From the NCBI RefSeq assembly GCF_000220395.1, contig NW_004086064.1, positions 12,501 to 76,500 of the forward strand: a stretch of 64,000 nt of DNA, read 5' to 3'. The notes under the pieces are model-generated. The model was not told the origin of the DNA and did no database searches. It saw only the letters and a program-made list of their open reading frames with translations. Positions 50,900 through 61,866 of the stretch are shown here, piece after piece. The position numbers and the translations under genes are program-made. Numbering within the stretch: position 1 is the stretch's first letter; each line of letters opens with the position of its first letter. This stretch comes from Ichthyophthirius multifiliis. Its lineage: Eukaryota > Ciliophora > Oligohymenophorea > Hymenostomatida.

Positions 50900-53122
50900 T
50901 CATTTTTTAATCTTATAATATTATTCTGCAAAATAAATAAAAGTTTATGTTTATAAAAACTTGTTTGTAAAAGCTTTCTCTTCTGCTTTTTTAAGAATTT
51001 TTTAAGATAGCTTTTTAAAATTAAGTTATTCTTTTTTTCCAGATTATTCCACCATTCCTTTAGCTGGCATACAATCAAAGATGTAATATTTATAGGTCAT
51101 TTAAATAAGATCAAAAAGTTCCTATATAGCTTAAATTTAGAAGTTATTTTATTAATTGATATTAATAATTTTTCTATTTTCAGCAGATAAATTATTACTA
51201 TTTTTGACTTAGCTTTAGATTTAGTTATTAATATTATTATTAGAAATAGGAAAGAACATTATTTTTTCTAATTCTAAGCTGACTTAGTTTTACGTGAAGA
51301 ATTAAAATTAAGGCTAAAAATTATTGAAAATGCTAAAAGCTTTTTTAATTTCATAAAAATATTTTGAATAATTCATCGTACATCCCATTTAAATAAAAAA
51401 ATTTCTTGTCTCTTCCGATAAGAAAAATCTATTATTATCCAAATCGATAAAATTATTAATATCATATCCTTTAGAAAAGACCATATTATTTTTCAAGAAT
51501 TCGAATCCTTAATTAATTCCATAAATAAAAGGAATAGGCGAATCCAAATAATCTAGCATATTTTCATCCATATTAAAAACAGGATGAACATATTAGAAAG
51601 GTTTAATAAAAGAAATAAAAGTTATAATTGCAGCTGATAATTTATTTATGCTTTAAGAAAAGAAGACTATTTTTTACTCAATAAGTATAGATGAAAGGAT
51701 GAACCAGAAATCTTCAAATGACATTTATTAAAGAATAATATTTGCACTCCACATAATGTCTAAATAATTCAAATAATTTAAATTTGGAATCATTGTAATG
51801 TTTTGAAAAAATTAATCATTTTTAAAATAAGAAAAAGTTAATGTTTAATTCATTTCAGGTTTTTATAGTTGAATTTTCGAAAGTAGTTATATCTATTCAA
51901 GTGAGCTTTGAGAAATTAAATTTTTTAAAGTATTTAAAAAAAACGTAAAATCTAAATGTTGAATTGAATTTGCACTTTTTTTTTTGTGTGCCAAATATTC
52001 ACTACTTCTTTCTTTTTATATTTATTATAGTATTTATGTAATTGCTTTATTAAAAAATGAAAAGAAAGGATAATAAGTTAACAAACAGATTGAAAAATTA
52101 GTTTTAAAAATAAAGTTTTTATCTTTTTTATTCCAAAGGAAATCTTCCCAAACAAAATAAATACAATAGAGGAATTTATTAATATTACATTATTAAAGTA
52201 TAGGGTTATTAAAATTCTTTTCTTCATAAGTTTCATTACTTTTAATAATAAAAACGAATTATTCAACATGTTTTTCTTCTAAATTTCTAAATATTATTTA
52301 TTCAACTTCGTCACTATATTTTTATTAAACTCTTATTATTCTTTGATTTTTTGTTGCTTTTATTCCAAAAGGAAAACATTATCTTAATGCCATTTCTTGT
52401 TATGATTAATCTATTTTTTTTGAAGGAGAAAACAATAAAATCTAAGGATCTGCTATTTGTTCATTTAAATTATTTTAGTTTTCATCGAATATGCGCAAAT
52501 TAGGACCTAATAATAGTATTTATTCGAATAATAAATCACCCATTTTCGATTCGAAAATCTATTTTTCAAATTACATTTATGTTATTAAATTCTATTATGG
52601 ATAATTTAAACGTAGAGAACTTGGAAAAACGTTTAAATTGTTTACAGATATAGTTATTTATTCAGGATCAGTTTCTTTGTATGTTTATTCTTCTTGCTGT
52701 TAATTTTATAGAAGAAACGGTTGTGCAGATTAAGTAATCTAAGATGAATATTATTTTAAAAATTTATTTGTTTTTAATTCTTAACTTATTTCCTTTAAAC
52801 TGCTTGGTTAATAAGTTGGCTAATCTATTACTTCTTAAATACGTTTTAGTTCGAAAACATAATATGTTATTTGATTTTGTAAGTTTTAGTTTTATTTTTT
52901 TAATTCTTCTGTTTGTATTAATAATTCTTTTTTTTGTTCTTTTATTTCTTTATATGCATTTTCTAATTAATTCAATAATTTTAAAAACGATATTTTTTGA
53001 TTTTCTAAAAGGTCTATACGTGTTTTTTAATACTAAATTACTTCGATTTTCTAATCATTTGATAATTAGAATATATCTTTGTAGTTATATGAATTTAAAT
53101 ATTAAGATAGTTATTATTTCAT
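50900..53122 (-). CDS. DENN-domain protein with N-terminal coiled coil
   Basis: Intronless, 740 residues. Residues about 30-90 are a coiled coil (LENAYKEIKEQKKELLIQTE). An upstream DENN part begins near residue 185 (LFEQILLLGPNLRIF; later CFPFGIKA, HVEQFVFIIKSNE). The central DENN part is very clear: FEDFWFILSSILIEQKIVFF, SQSINKLSAAIITFIS, PFQYVHPV, DENMLDYLDSPIPFIYGIN. A downstream helical part contains YYIFDCMPAKGM. DENN proteins are exchange factors for Rab GTPases, so this one probably acts in vesicle traffic. The long plus-strand membrane-like ORF at 52744-53211 is the antisense of the coiled coil. The first ATG of the open frame was chosen. Confidence 0.88.
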
Positions 53123-53719
53123 TTATATATTTTTATTATTCTTTATATATAAGCTTAGCTTTTTTATTTTATTTTTTTAAAAAATATATATATACATACA
53201 TATGTATTTAATTAATATAAATCTATATATATATATATATATTTCATATATTTTAAAAATATTCTAATCAATATTAAAAAATTTATTTTTAATAAATTTT
53301 TTTAAATATCAACTAAGACATTTATTTTATATGCATTTTATTAATTAATAACTAATTATAAATAAAAAATCTAAAATTATTTATATTTCTAAAAATTGTT
53401 TTAAATAAATAATTTTATAATATTAAAATTAATTGTTTAAAAGATTAATTTTTTGACAATTTATAATTATTAAAAATAAATTTAAGATACTTTTATATAT
53501 ATTATTTTTAAATACTATTATTATTTTATATTTAAATTAAATATTTTCTTTCAAAATCCTTTATAAAAAATTATTTATATATTATATTTTAATTTGTTTA
53601 TAATATTTAAAAAATAATATATATTTTTTTAAAAAAAAATTAAAATGTTTAATATATATACATTTCTATTATAAATATAAAAAAAATATCTTTTTATTCC
53701 CATAATAAAGATGAATTCT
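53123..53719. other. intergenic, AT-rich
   Basis: About 600 bp between the DENN start and the transposase remnant; no terminal inverted repeat recognised. Confidence 0.5.
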
Positions 53720-54310
53720 TTTAATAATATGTTATTGTCTTAATATAAAAACTTTTTTTTAATATTAAGACCTTCTACAAAGTATTAAATGAAAACAGCT
53801 AAAAAGTTTTTACTTCACTATCATTAATTTAGGTAAATTCCTATTTTGGAAAAAGAAAAAAATACTAAACGTTATACTATTTTGGGAGCTATTACGAAAA
53901 GTTAAGTTTTTAATACATTTTTTTTGGTTTTATCTCAAAAATAATTTAAAATTTAATTATTAAAGGAGAATATTAAAATTATTTATATTTTTTGATTAAG
54001 CATCACAAAGCATAATAGATATTTTAAAAAATTAATTTGGAACAAGATTCCAGTGATTTATACGTCTAAAAATACCCCAGCTCTTAATCCTATTGAACTT
54101 ATTTGGGCATAGATCAAAAGAATATTTAGTTAAGTATTGATTTTAATAAATAAAATATTTTTTAAATAATTTATAGATCATTTAAATAAATAAAAAAAAA
54201 CTAATTTATTATTATATTCTAATAAGTGTTTTAATCTTTATTAAAAATTATTGAGAATGTAAAACTTCAGTGGTGCCCAACATTCAGAATGAATTATTTT
54301 CAGATAAAAG
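53720..54310 (+). mobile_element. broken Tc1/mariner-type (DDE) transposase
   Basis: Two overlapping stretches show the family's end half. RYTILGAITKS recalls the strand just before the second Asp. NTPALNPIELIWAQIKRIF is almost the textbook 'PxLNPIExxWxxxK' around the third catalytic acid of Tc1/mariner/IS630 elements. Between them the expected Asp motif is only a weak DQAS, and a TGA and frame shifts break the reading. A last piece near 54265 (LQWCPTFRMNYF) may be the C-terminus. Neither the DNA-binding half nor inverted repeats were found, so it is a dead fragment. Confidence 0.75.
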
Positions 54311-55387
54311 TTTTTAAAAAAAAAAAATGTAAAAAATACTTATTAACAATAATCAAGTTTAAAAGCTTAAATTAAAAAACATAAAATATAAAAAATATAT
54401 TTTAAACAAAACTTAATATAAAAAAATTATATTTATTATTTAAAAGTAAGAAGGACATATAAATAAGTTATATTAAAAAATTTTAATTATAAAAATAAAG
54501 ATAACATAATAAATTAAAAACAAACAAAAAATCAAAGAATCTATCAAATATATTATAAAAATAAATTAAAAAAAATATTTATTATTTAGAAAAAATTCTA
54601 AATTATTTTACTAAATTAAAAAATTATAATATTTTTTTATATAATAAAGTAATTTTTTTTATAATTTTGTTTACTTATATAAAAATAAATAAATTATAAT
54701 AATATATATTTTAACAGAGTTAAATAAAAAGATTTTTTCAAAGAAATAATAAATATATATAAGATACAAAAATATTATTCTTTTAAAAATTATTACAAAT
54801 TACATATTTTAATAAAGTTAGAAATTCCTTAGTCGATTTTTGATATTTAACTTTATAAGAATAATTGTAAAGTCAAAAGGGGTATAATAAAATTTATAAA
54901 TGCTATTTTTCTATTGGTTAATTGATTAAAACAAATTAAGTTTTAATTTTCAAATATTTTAAATAAAAGAAAGACATTATTTATTATTTTAGCTTCCACA
55001 AAATATGCAAAAAATAAATAAATGAAATTTTCTCTTTATATAATTTATAATATATTTTCTTTATGTATTTTTTCGAAAATAACTTAAAAAATACAATTTG
55101 TCTAATTTATTTTAATTTAAAAAACAAATGATTGTTATTAAAAATTATATTTATTAAAGTAATAATTAATTTATTTATTTTTAATTTAAAATATTAGGTT
55201 TAATTTAAAAAAAGTGCATTTTTTTAATTTATGTTTTATATAATTCAAATTATTAGTTTATTTTAAAAATTAACTAACATTCACAATTGAAAAGTAATTG
55301 AAAGTAAAACATATATATTCTATATAATATATATTTGTTTTTATATTATATATATATATTTTTTGTTTATCAAATAAATGTAATCTT
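54311..55387. other. intergenic, AT-rich
   Basis: About 1.1 kb; no gene or repeat seen beyond A/T runs. Confidence 0.6.
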
Positions 55388-56035
55388 TCATTTTATATTT
55401 TAATTTTTCTTTTCTTTGTTTTTATTCAATTCTTTAAAATTATTATAATTTTTGTTAAGCTCTTTTTACTCTTAGTTATAGTCATAATTAATTAAATTAA
55501 TATATTTTTATTCTTTTGGTTTCGGCATCCTTCATCTATTATACTTTTTATTATTAAGTGATCTTATAAATTCCTCTTTTTCTTACTGAATTTCCTTTTG
55601 TGACATATAAGAATGACAATTTTTTTTTTTTTTTAAATATCAAAAAAAATTATTTTGTATATTTTTATATCCTTAATCAAAATCTTTAAGTAATTTATTT
55701 TTGTTTATTTACTTGATATTTTAAAAATAAATAGTTTGTTTAATCAAAAAAGTGTAAAGATTTTAATAGATAGTCTTTTTCAGGCAAGTTTAAAAAATCG
55801 TAACCCAAAGACATATCTATATACTTTTCAGATAAAAGTTTTAAAATTTTTTAATAAATTTCAAACTTAGTTTAAGACTTGTTCAGCTTTAGAGTGAATT
55901 TAGGCCAATTTTCCAAAATTAAAACTTTTACTTCACCTTTTAAAGTTTATTCAAGAAACTTTTGATTGACTGTTTTTGAAGAAAATTAATGTAATGAAAG
56001 CTTAATTATTTACTTAAAAGTAAATTGTTTATTCT
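55388..56035 (-). CDS. unknown protein, 3' part, with in-frame TGA
   Basis: Minus-strand exon from about 56035 to 55706 encodes a protein-like stretch (LKGEVKVLILENWPKFTLKL, then MSLGYDFLNLPEKDYLL) and ends at a GTAAAT donor. After an intron the frame resumes with EIQQEKEEFIRSLNNKKYNR, meets a TGA, and would continue with RMPKPKEQKYINLINYDY and a Lys/Asn-rich tail to TGA 55388-55390. The TGA could be the true end, a mutation, or lie in a tiny 15-bp intron (see findings). The 5' end was not found and the family is not recognised. Confidence 0.45.
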
Positions 56036-56509
56036 CAATAATAATATATATAAATAATTTATAATTTTTGCAAAACAATTTTTTTTTTTTAAATAAATTA
56101 AAAAAGATGAGATTATTTCCAATTAGTTAAAATAAACTAACTTGAATATTTGAAAAGAATATAAAAATATTTTTTTGTTTTGTTTAAAAAGTTAGATAAT
56201 GTTTAAAATAGTAAATGTAAAATTTCAAGAAAGTTTTAAATGAGATTGAACAATAATACAAAAAGAAAATTATATTTAATAAAATTTAGCTTTGATTTAA
56301 AAAAGAATTATATCTAAAATGAATTTTTAAAAATTAAATTTCAAAAATATATGAAAAACTATTCTAATTAAAAATACAACTATAGTACTGAAACCAACTA
56401 CATATCTCTAACACCAATTTAAATAAAATTTAAATTAATAATTATAGTATAAAAATAATTTTTATCCTAAAAGTGACTTAATTTATACTTATATACTTTA
56501 AGCAAAATG
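56036..56509. other. intergenic, AT-rich
   Basis: May hold the missing 5' exons of the unknown minus-strand gene; none could be joined. Confidence 0.4.
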
Positions 56510-56640
56510 TCACTATGTACTTCTCATTTATCTTCTCACAACCCTCCCAATCTTTTTAGGAGTGGGATTTATTTGAAGTGTTAGATCTCTAGACGTTTAT
56601 CATTGTCTCTCTCTGTTTTTTTTTTTTTTTTTGGGAATTT
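56510..56640 (+). ncRNA. candidate small RNA ending in T-run
   Basis: A patch with clearly higher GC (CACAACCCTCCCAATC..AGGAGTGGGA..) contains short stems (TCCCA with TGGGA, or CTCC with GGAG) and stops at an uninterrupted run of about 18 T, as a polymerase III terminator would look. It is not 5S rRNA, a tRNA or an snRNA that I can recognise. Transcription is an inference. Confidence 0.3.
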
Positions 56641-57062
56641 AGAATAGATATATTTTATTTTTTTACTAATCTAAAATTTATTAAAAGTAAAATTTAATGA
56701 ATGAAAGTAAAATTTTAATGAATTGTCTTGAAAAATTATTAAATGATATTATTATTTATTTTAGATATGTGTTTTTTATTTTATATTGTGTAGCACAATG
56801 TGTTAGCCATATAATTTAATTATGACAGTATACTATTATGCAAAAATACATGCATATATTATATGTTATAAACTTATCAACCTTAAGTACAACTAAAATA
56901 TATTATTTATATACTTTTTTATTATATATATAAGAATTTAAATAAACATTTTTTTATATTTATTAATAATATAAAAAAATTATTTTTATTTATAATTTTT
57001 ATAAAATTTTTGAATGTTTTTTTATTATTATTTAAAAATTTGAATAACAATTTTTTTTATTT
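56641..57062. other. intergenic
   Basis: AT-rich with a slightly richer patch near 56785-56890; no RNA or gene recognised. Confidence 0.5.
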
Positions 57063-58154
57063 ATGTAAAATTTCTTATAAACTACAAAATAGTAGCTCGA
57101 ATAAGAAATATAATATTTAATTTAATGTAACTCTAATTTAGATTATGATAATACTTTAAAAGTTGATAATATTTTACAAGAAGAGCTTAAATTAACTTAA
57201 AAAATTAAAGATATATAAGATAAACAAAATTATATAGATAAAGAGTAATAAAAAGAAAATAGTATTCAAGGAAATGATTTCGAAAGTTTATTAAATTTAT
57301 TTTTTCAAGATAAAAGTTAGATCTATATTTAAAGCTTACGGAATATTTATTAGTAAGAAATTAATAATCAAGCTCTAAAATATAAAATAAGTTTATAAGA
57401 ATTCGAAAACTAAATTTTAGCATATAAATAATAAGCAATAAATTCAGAAGAAAAACAAATAATAAATTTATAAAATTAAAAAGAAAAATATGAGAATCAA
57501 ATATTTTAATAATAAGAAGAATATAGTAACAAATTATAAGTAATATAATAATAATATTAAGAGAAAATAAATATTTTATAAAGCAAATAAGAAGAAATGT
57601 AGTAAATTAATTAATAAGCTTAAAACTAAATAATAAATTATCAAAAATAAATATAAAAAATGATTGAATAATCTAAAAATGATAAATAAATTTTATAAGA
57701 TTAATAAAAAAAGTAGGATTAGTTTTTATCAATACTAAATGAAACTAGAGACAAAATATATATTAAAAACTAAGATAATTTGTAAAGAATTTAGCAAAAT
57801 TTTGATATTATTATTAATAACTTAAAATAATAATTAGAAGATAAAAATAATATTATTTTAAATCTTTAAGATTAGATTAAAATAATTCAAAATACTAATA
57901 ATTAAAAAAATACTATTTATGAAGATAAATACTAAATATAACAAAAATAAATAAAAGAAAAATAAGATTAGGAAATTAATTATTTGAAATAAGAAAATTA
58001 GCTTTATCTATAAGAGAAAAACCAATTAAAGTGCATAATTACAAAATTAGAATAATAAATCTAAAAAAGTAAAAAGCTTAATTAATATGATAAAAAGGAT
58101 AGAAATTTATTTTTTTAACAACAGTATAAATCATATTTTACGAAAAATTTTTGA
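57063..58154 (+). CDS. coiled-coil protein
   Basis: Intronless, 363 residues, from ATG 57063 to TGA 58152. Almost the whole product is a Gln/Lys/Glu/Asn-rich coiled coil (for example QEEYSNKLQVIQQQYQEKI; NNLKQQLEDKNNIILNLQDQ). The start MQNFLQTTKQQLEQEIQYLI and a small hydrophobic segment (DFESLLNLFFQDKSQIYIQS) are the only other features. There is no enzymatic motif. Such proteins are often ciliary or basal-body parts in ciliates, but nothing in the sequence fixes that. Confidence 0.65.
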
Positions 58155-58801
58155 AATGATAACCTTAAATATATTTTATTTAATCTAAAATAAACTATTG
58201 ATATTTAAAATTCAAATTTTATATTTACAGTTATAATTTATAAAAAAGAGTTTATTCAGATTTAATTAATGTTTGTTTAATTAAATACTTTATAATAATT
58301 TATATATGTATGATGTAAAAAAAAAAACATTTGACTTAAATATAAAAAACACAAAACTAAAAATTGTATTATATAAAAGGCACTTTTTCAATTCGTATTT
58401 ATAAAAGCAAATAAAATATAGAATATATAATTTTTAAAAATTTAAATAATAATCTTTTTTAAGAAATTTATGCTTTATCTAAAGTAAAATTAAAAGGATA
58501 TTATGTTTTATCCAACTTTAATAAAATATATTTATAAAAATAAAGGTTCTAAGAAAAGCATATGTAAAAGTTATGAATTTGAAAAAAAAAATATGGGAAT
58601 GTTTTTTGATTGTTATAAATAAACTATTATATAATTGTTTTTAATAAAAAAATTAATTTGATTTGAAAATATGTATAAATTTATTTAAAGACATAAATAT
58701 TTTTTATAAAATTATAATATTAAAGTTTATTTCAATTTTTTTTTTTTTTTTAATGATTTTGAATAATCTATTTTTAGATTTATAAATAAAATTTATTATC
58801 T
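58155..58801. other. intergenic, AT-rich
   Basis: About 650 bp between two convergent genes; nothing seen. Confidence 0.6.
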
Positions 58802-59197
58802 TCATAAATAAGATATTTTTTTAATGTTTATACCTTCAATCTTAAATATGTTTTTTAAATAATCTAAATTTTTAATATGTCTCAAATACTTTAATATTAT
58901 TTATTTGTTTTATAATTCTTATTATTCAAGTTGATTTTTTTAAAAATTATGCCAGAAAGTATCGCACTATTAATTTTCTTGTTCAATTTCTTATTTCTAT
59001 ATCCTAATATCATAAATGCTTTTAATAGATTGTGGCAAAAGAGGTGAATTAGCTTCAGATAATTTTTTAATATAGTTTATATTTAAATAAATGTTAAAAA
59101 AATTGCTAAATTTATACAAATTTCCAGCTAAAACAATTAAAAATAAAGTAGAAATTTTATTTCTAAGTTTACTATTAGGATTTCTTCTAAGAACCAT
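58802..59197 (-). CDS. small unknown protein (131 aa)
   Basis: One open frame of 132 codons, ATG 59195-59197 to TGA 58802-58804, through several TAG/TAA glutamines. The N-terminus is basic (MVLRRNPNSKLRNKIS) and leads to a hydrophobic stretch (TLFLIVLAGNLYKF); the second half is a Gln/Glu-rich helix (QKQEIEQENQQCDTFWHNF) ending ISYL. The basic, Ser/Arg-containing start could be a mitochondrial signal, but that is a guess. The codon pattern supports a real gene; family not recognised. Confidence 0.55.
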
Positions 59198-59422
59198 TTA
59201 TTATCTATTTGTATATTTAATATTTAATAAAATTATAATTATCGTTTATTTAATTATTTAATTTTAAAAATAAAATAACAAAAAGATATTATATATAAAT
59301 TATATCAATATATAAATTATTAAATAAAATGAAATCAATAAATTTAATTTAAAAACATGAAATTAATTAAATTAAGCAACTATATAATTTTTATATACGA
59401 AATATTTAAATATTTAATTTTT

Positions 59423-61280
59423 TCATTTCATTAAAGGCATGGAAGTTGAAACATTATATGCTGCATCTGTTTCTTCTTTCCATCTTGAAGTAACAGTTTT
59501 CATTTAAGTATAGAACTTAACCCCAGCTTTTCCATAAAAGTTCAAGTCTCCTGCAAAAGATCTCTAAAATATTAATAAACAAAATAAAAATAAAGTAAAA
59601 AAACCTTATTTCCTGTAAATGAAAGCATAGGAAGAGGTACTGGAATAGGCAAATTAATACCGATTTACCCGCATTCAATAAATTGTTAAAAGTGTCTTGC
59701 ATAAGACATGCTTTTAGTGAAAATAGCACATCCATTTCCATATTAATTACTATAAAAAGTTAAAATTAATTAAATTAAAAACATACCTATTTATAAATTT
59801 GATAGCCTCATCTAAAGTATTTACATGTACAACACATAATACAGGCCCGAAAATTTCTTCTTAATAACACTTCATGTTTGCTTTTACTCCACTAATAACA
59901 GTAGGTCCAACAAAATTTCCATTAGGATATTTTTAGTTTTTATAAGTTCTACCATCTAAATGTATTTTAGCTCCTTCTTATTCAGCACTATCAATAAGCT
60001 CAATAACTCTTTTTTTTAACTTTAAAAAATTATATATATTAAAAGTAAATTAGAATTATAAAAAAAAATAGAAATTACTTCAGGATAACACAAAGCAGCC
60101 AAATCGACACCTTCATCCATACCATTTCCTACTTTTAGTTTTTTAGCTTTTTCAACTAATTCAGGAAGCCAATTAATACTATCTCCTACCATAACAGCAA
60201 CCGATAAAGCCATACATCTTTATCCAGCGGCACCAAATGCAGCAGAGACAAGTGCATTCAAAGCATCTTACTTATCACAATCAGGCATAATAACACCATG
60301 ATTTTTAGCTCCCATATTAACTTGACATCTTTTTAAATTTTTAGAAGCATTTTAATAGATAAATTCTCCTGCTTTATTTCCACCTACAAATGAAATTGCT
60401 TTAATATCTGGATGTTCAGTTATTTATTTGACAGTATCAAATCCTCCATGTACAACGTTTATTACACCTTTAGGAATTCCAATTTCATTCATTATATTCA
60501 TAATATGTTAAACTGTTCCTGGAACTTTTTCCGATGGTTTTATTATAAATGTGTTTCCACATGTTATTGCATAAGGTATCATCCATAAAGGTATCATACA
60601 CGGAAAATTAAAAGCTGATATGCCAGCACATACTCCCAAAGGGACTCTATGAGAATACATATCTACTCCTTTTGCAACATTAGGTATTGTTTCTCCTTAC
60701 ATTACATGAGAAATACCTTTATTTGATTTTGATGTCGATTTTTAAAAAACAAATAAATACCGCATGAATGTTCAATTACTTCTAATCCTCTAATGATATC
60801 ACCTTTAGAATCAATTAAGGTCTTTCCGTTTTCTTAAGTTATTATTTTAGCTATTTTATCTGTATCTTCTCGTATTCTATGTTATAAATTTAGCATATAT
60901 CTTTGTCTTACTAATAGAGGTGTCTTTTAATTGAAAAATATTTTTTTATTTATATTTTTAGCTTTTTATTTACTTGACTCCATGTTTAAAATGCATTCTA
61001 TGCACATTAAACAGCCTCATTAAATTCTTCAGGTGTTGATTAAGGCACTTTTGATATAAGTTCTTATGTAATTGGATTTCTTACTTCAAAAAATTATGTT
61101 GCTTTTGAAGATTTCCATTCTCCATTTATAAAGTTTGACAAAACCTTTTGTTTATAAATTTATTCATTTTAATATGAGTATATATATATAATTATTTTGA
61201 ACATTTGAAAAATTAAAAGAAAGATAGGGATTGAATAAATTAGCTGATTTCAATTATTTTTAGATGTGTAATGATATCAT
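59423..61280 (-). CDS. ALDH6A1: methylmalonate-semialdehyde dehydrogenase
   Basis: Seven exons (minus: 61203-61280, 60974-61144, 60761-60923, 60079-60716, 60021-side exon 59787-60019, 59605-59749, 59423-59573). The enzyme is a CoA-dependent mitochondrial aldehyde dehydrogenase that turns methylmalonate semialdehyde into propionyl-CoA in valine and thymine breakdown. Visible: [44 protein letters not shown], the catalytic Cys in [21 protein letters not shown], and [20 protein letters not shown]. The first exon supplies [20 protein letters not shown], with no acidic residues, as a mitochondrial presequence. Intron 6 is only about 31 bp. Ends at TGA 59423-59425. Confidence 0.95.
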
Positions 61281-61866
61281 TTTTTTATTTTTTAAATTTC
61301 TATTATTTTTTAAATTTTTTTTTGTAAAATGATGATAGGAAAAAAAATTATATGAAGGGAATTTTTTAATTTTAATCTTTTCTAGTTTTATTTGTTTAAT
61401 AATTATATAATAATGAAATTTTTTGTAATTATAGATGAACATATCAAAATAAATCTAACATAATACGTATTATGTATATTAATTAAAATATAATAAATAT
61501 CCATAATAAAAATGTATAATTTTAATATAAAAGATATTTAATTTAAGCAAAATTATATTTTTATTTATAAATATTGTATAATTTAGTTTAAATTAAATAT
61601 GAATTTATGTCCTCATTTTTATTTTATTTTTGATATAATTTATCTAATCAATATATATATATATATTTTAATTTATTATTTAATAATTAAATTATATTTA
61701 AGTCTATTTGAAAATATTGTAATTTTAAATTTTAGCTTATTAAAAATTAATATAATAAACGAAAACAATTAATTTTTATATATTTATATTATTTATTTTA
61801 TCAAATTTAAAAATAAAGTTAAATAAAAAAATAAAACTTAAAATACATATATTAAATAAAAAATAA
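61281..61866. other. divergent intergenic region
   Basis: About 590 bp between the starts of MMSDH and the BTB gene. It must hold both promoters; I see only A/T runs and no clear element. A minus-strand frame continuing upstream of the MMSDH start looks non-coding. Confidence 0.5.

Noticed and set aside
52744-53211. 155-codon plus-strand frame that looks like a multi-helix membrane protein
   Set aside because: It is the antisense of the Lys/Glu/Gln-rich coiled coil of the DENN protein; AT-rich coiled coils always give Phe/Leu/Ile-rich shadows on the other strand.
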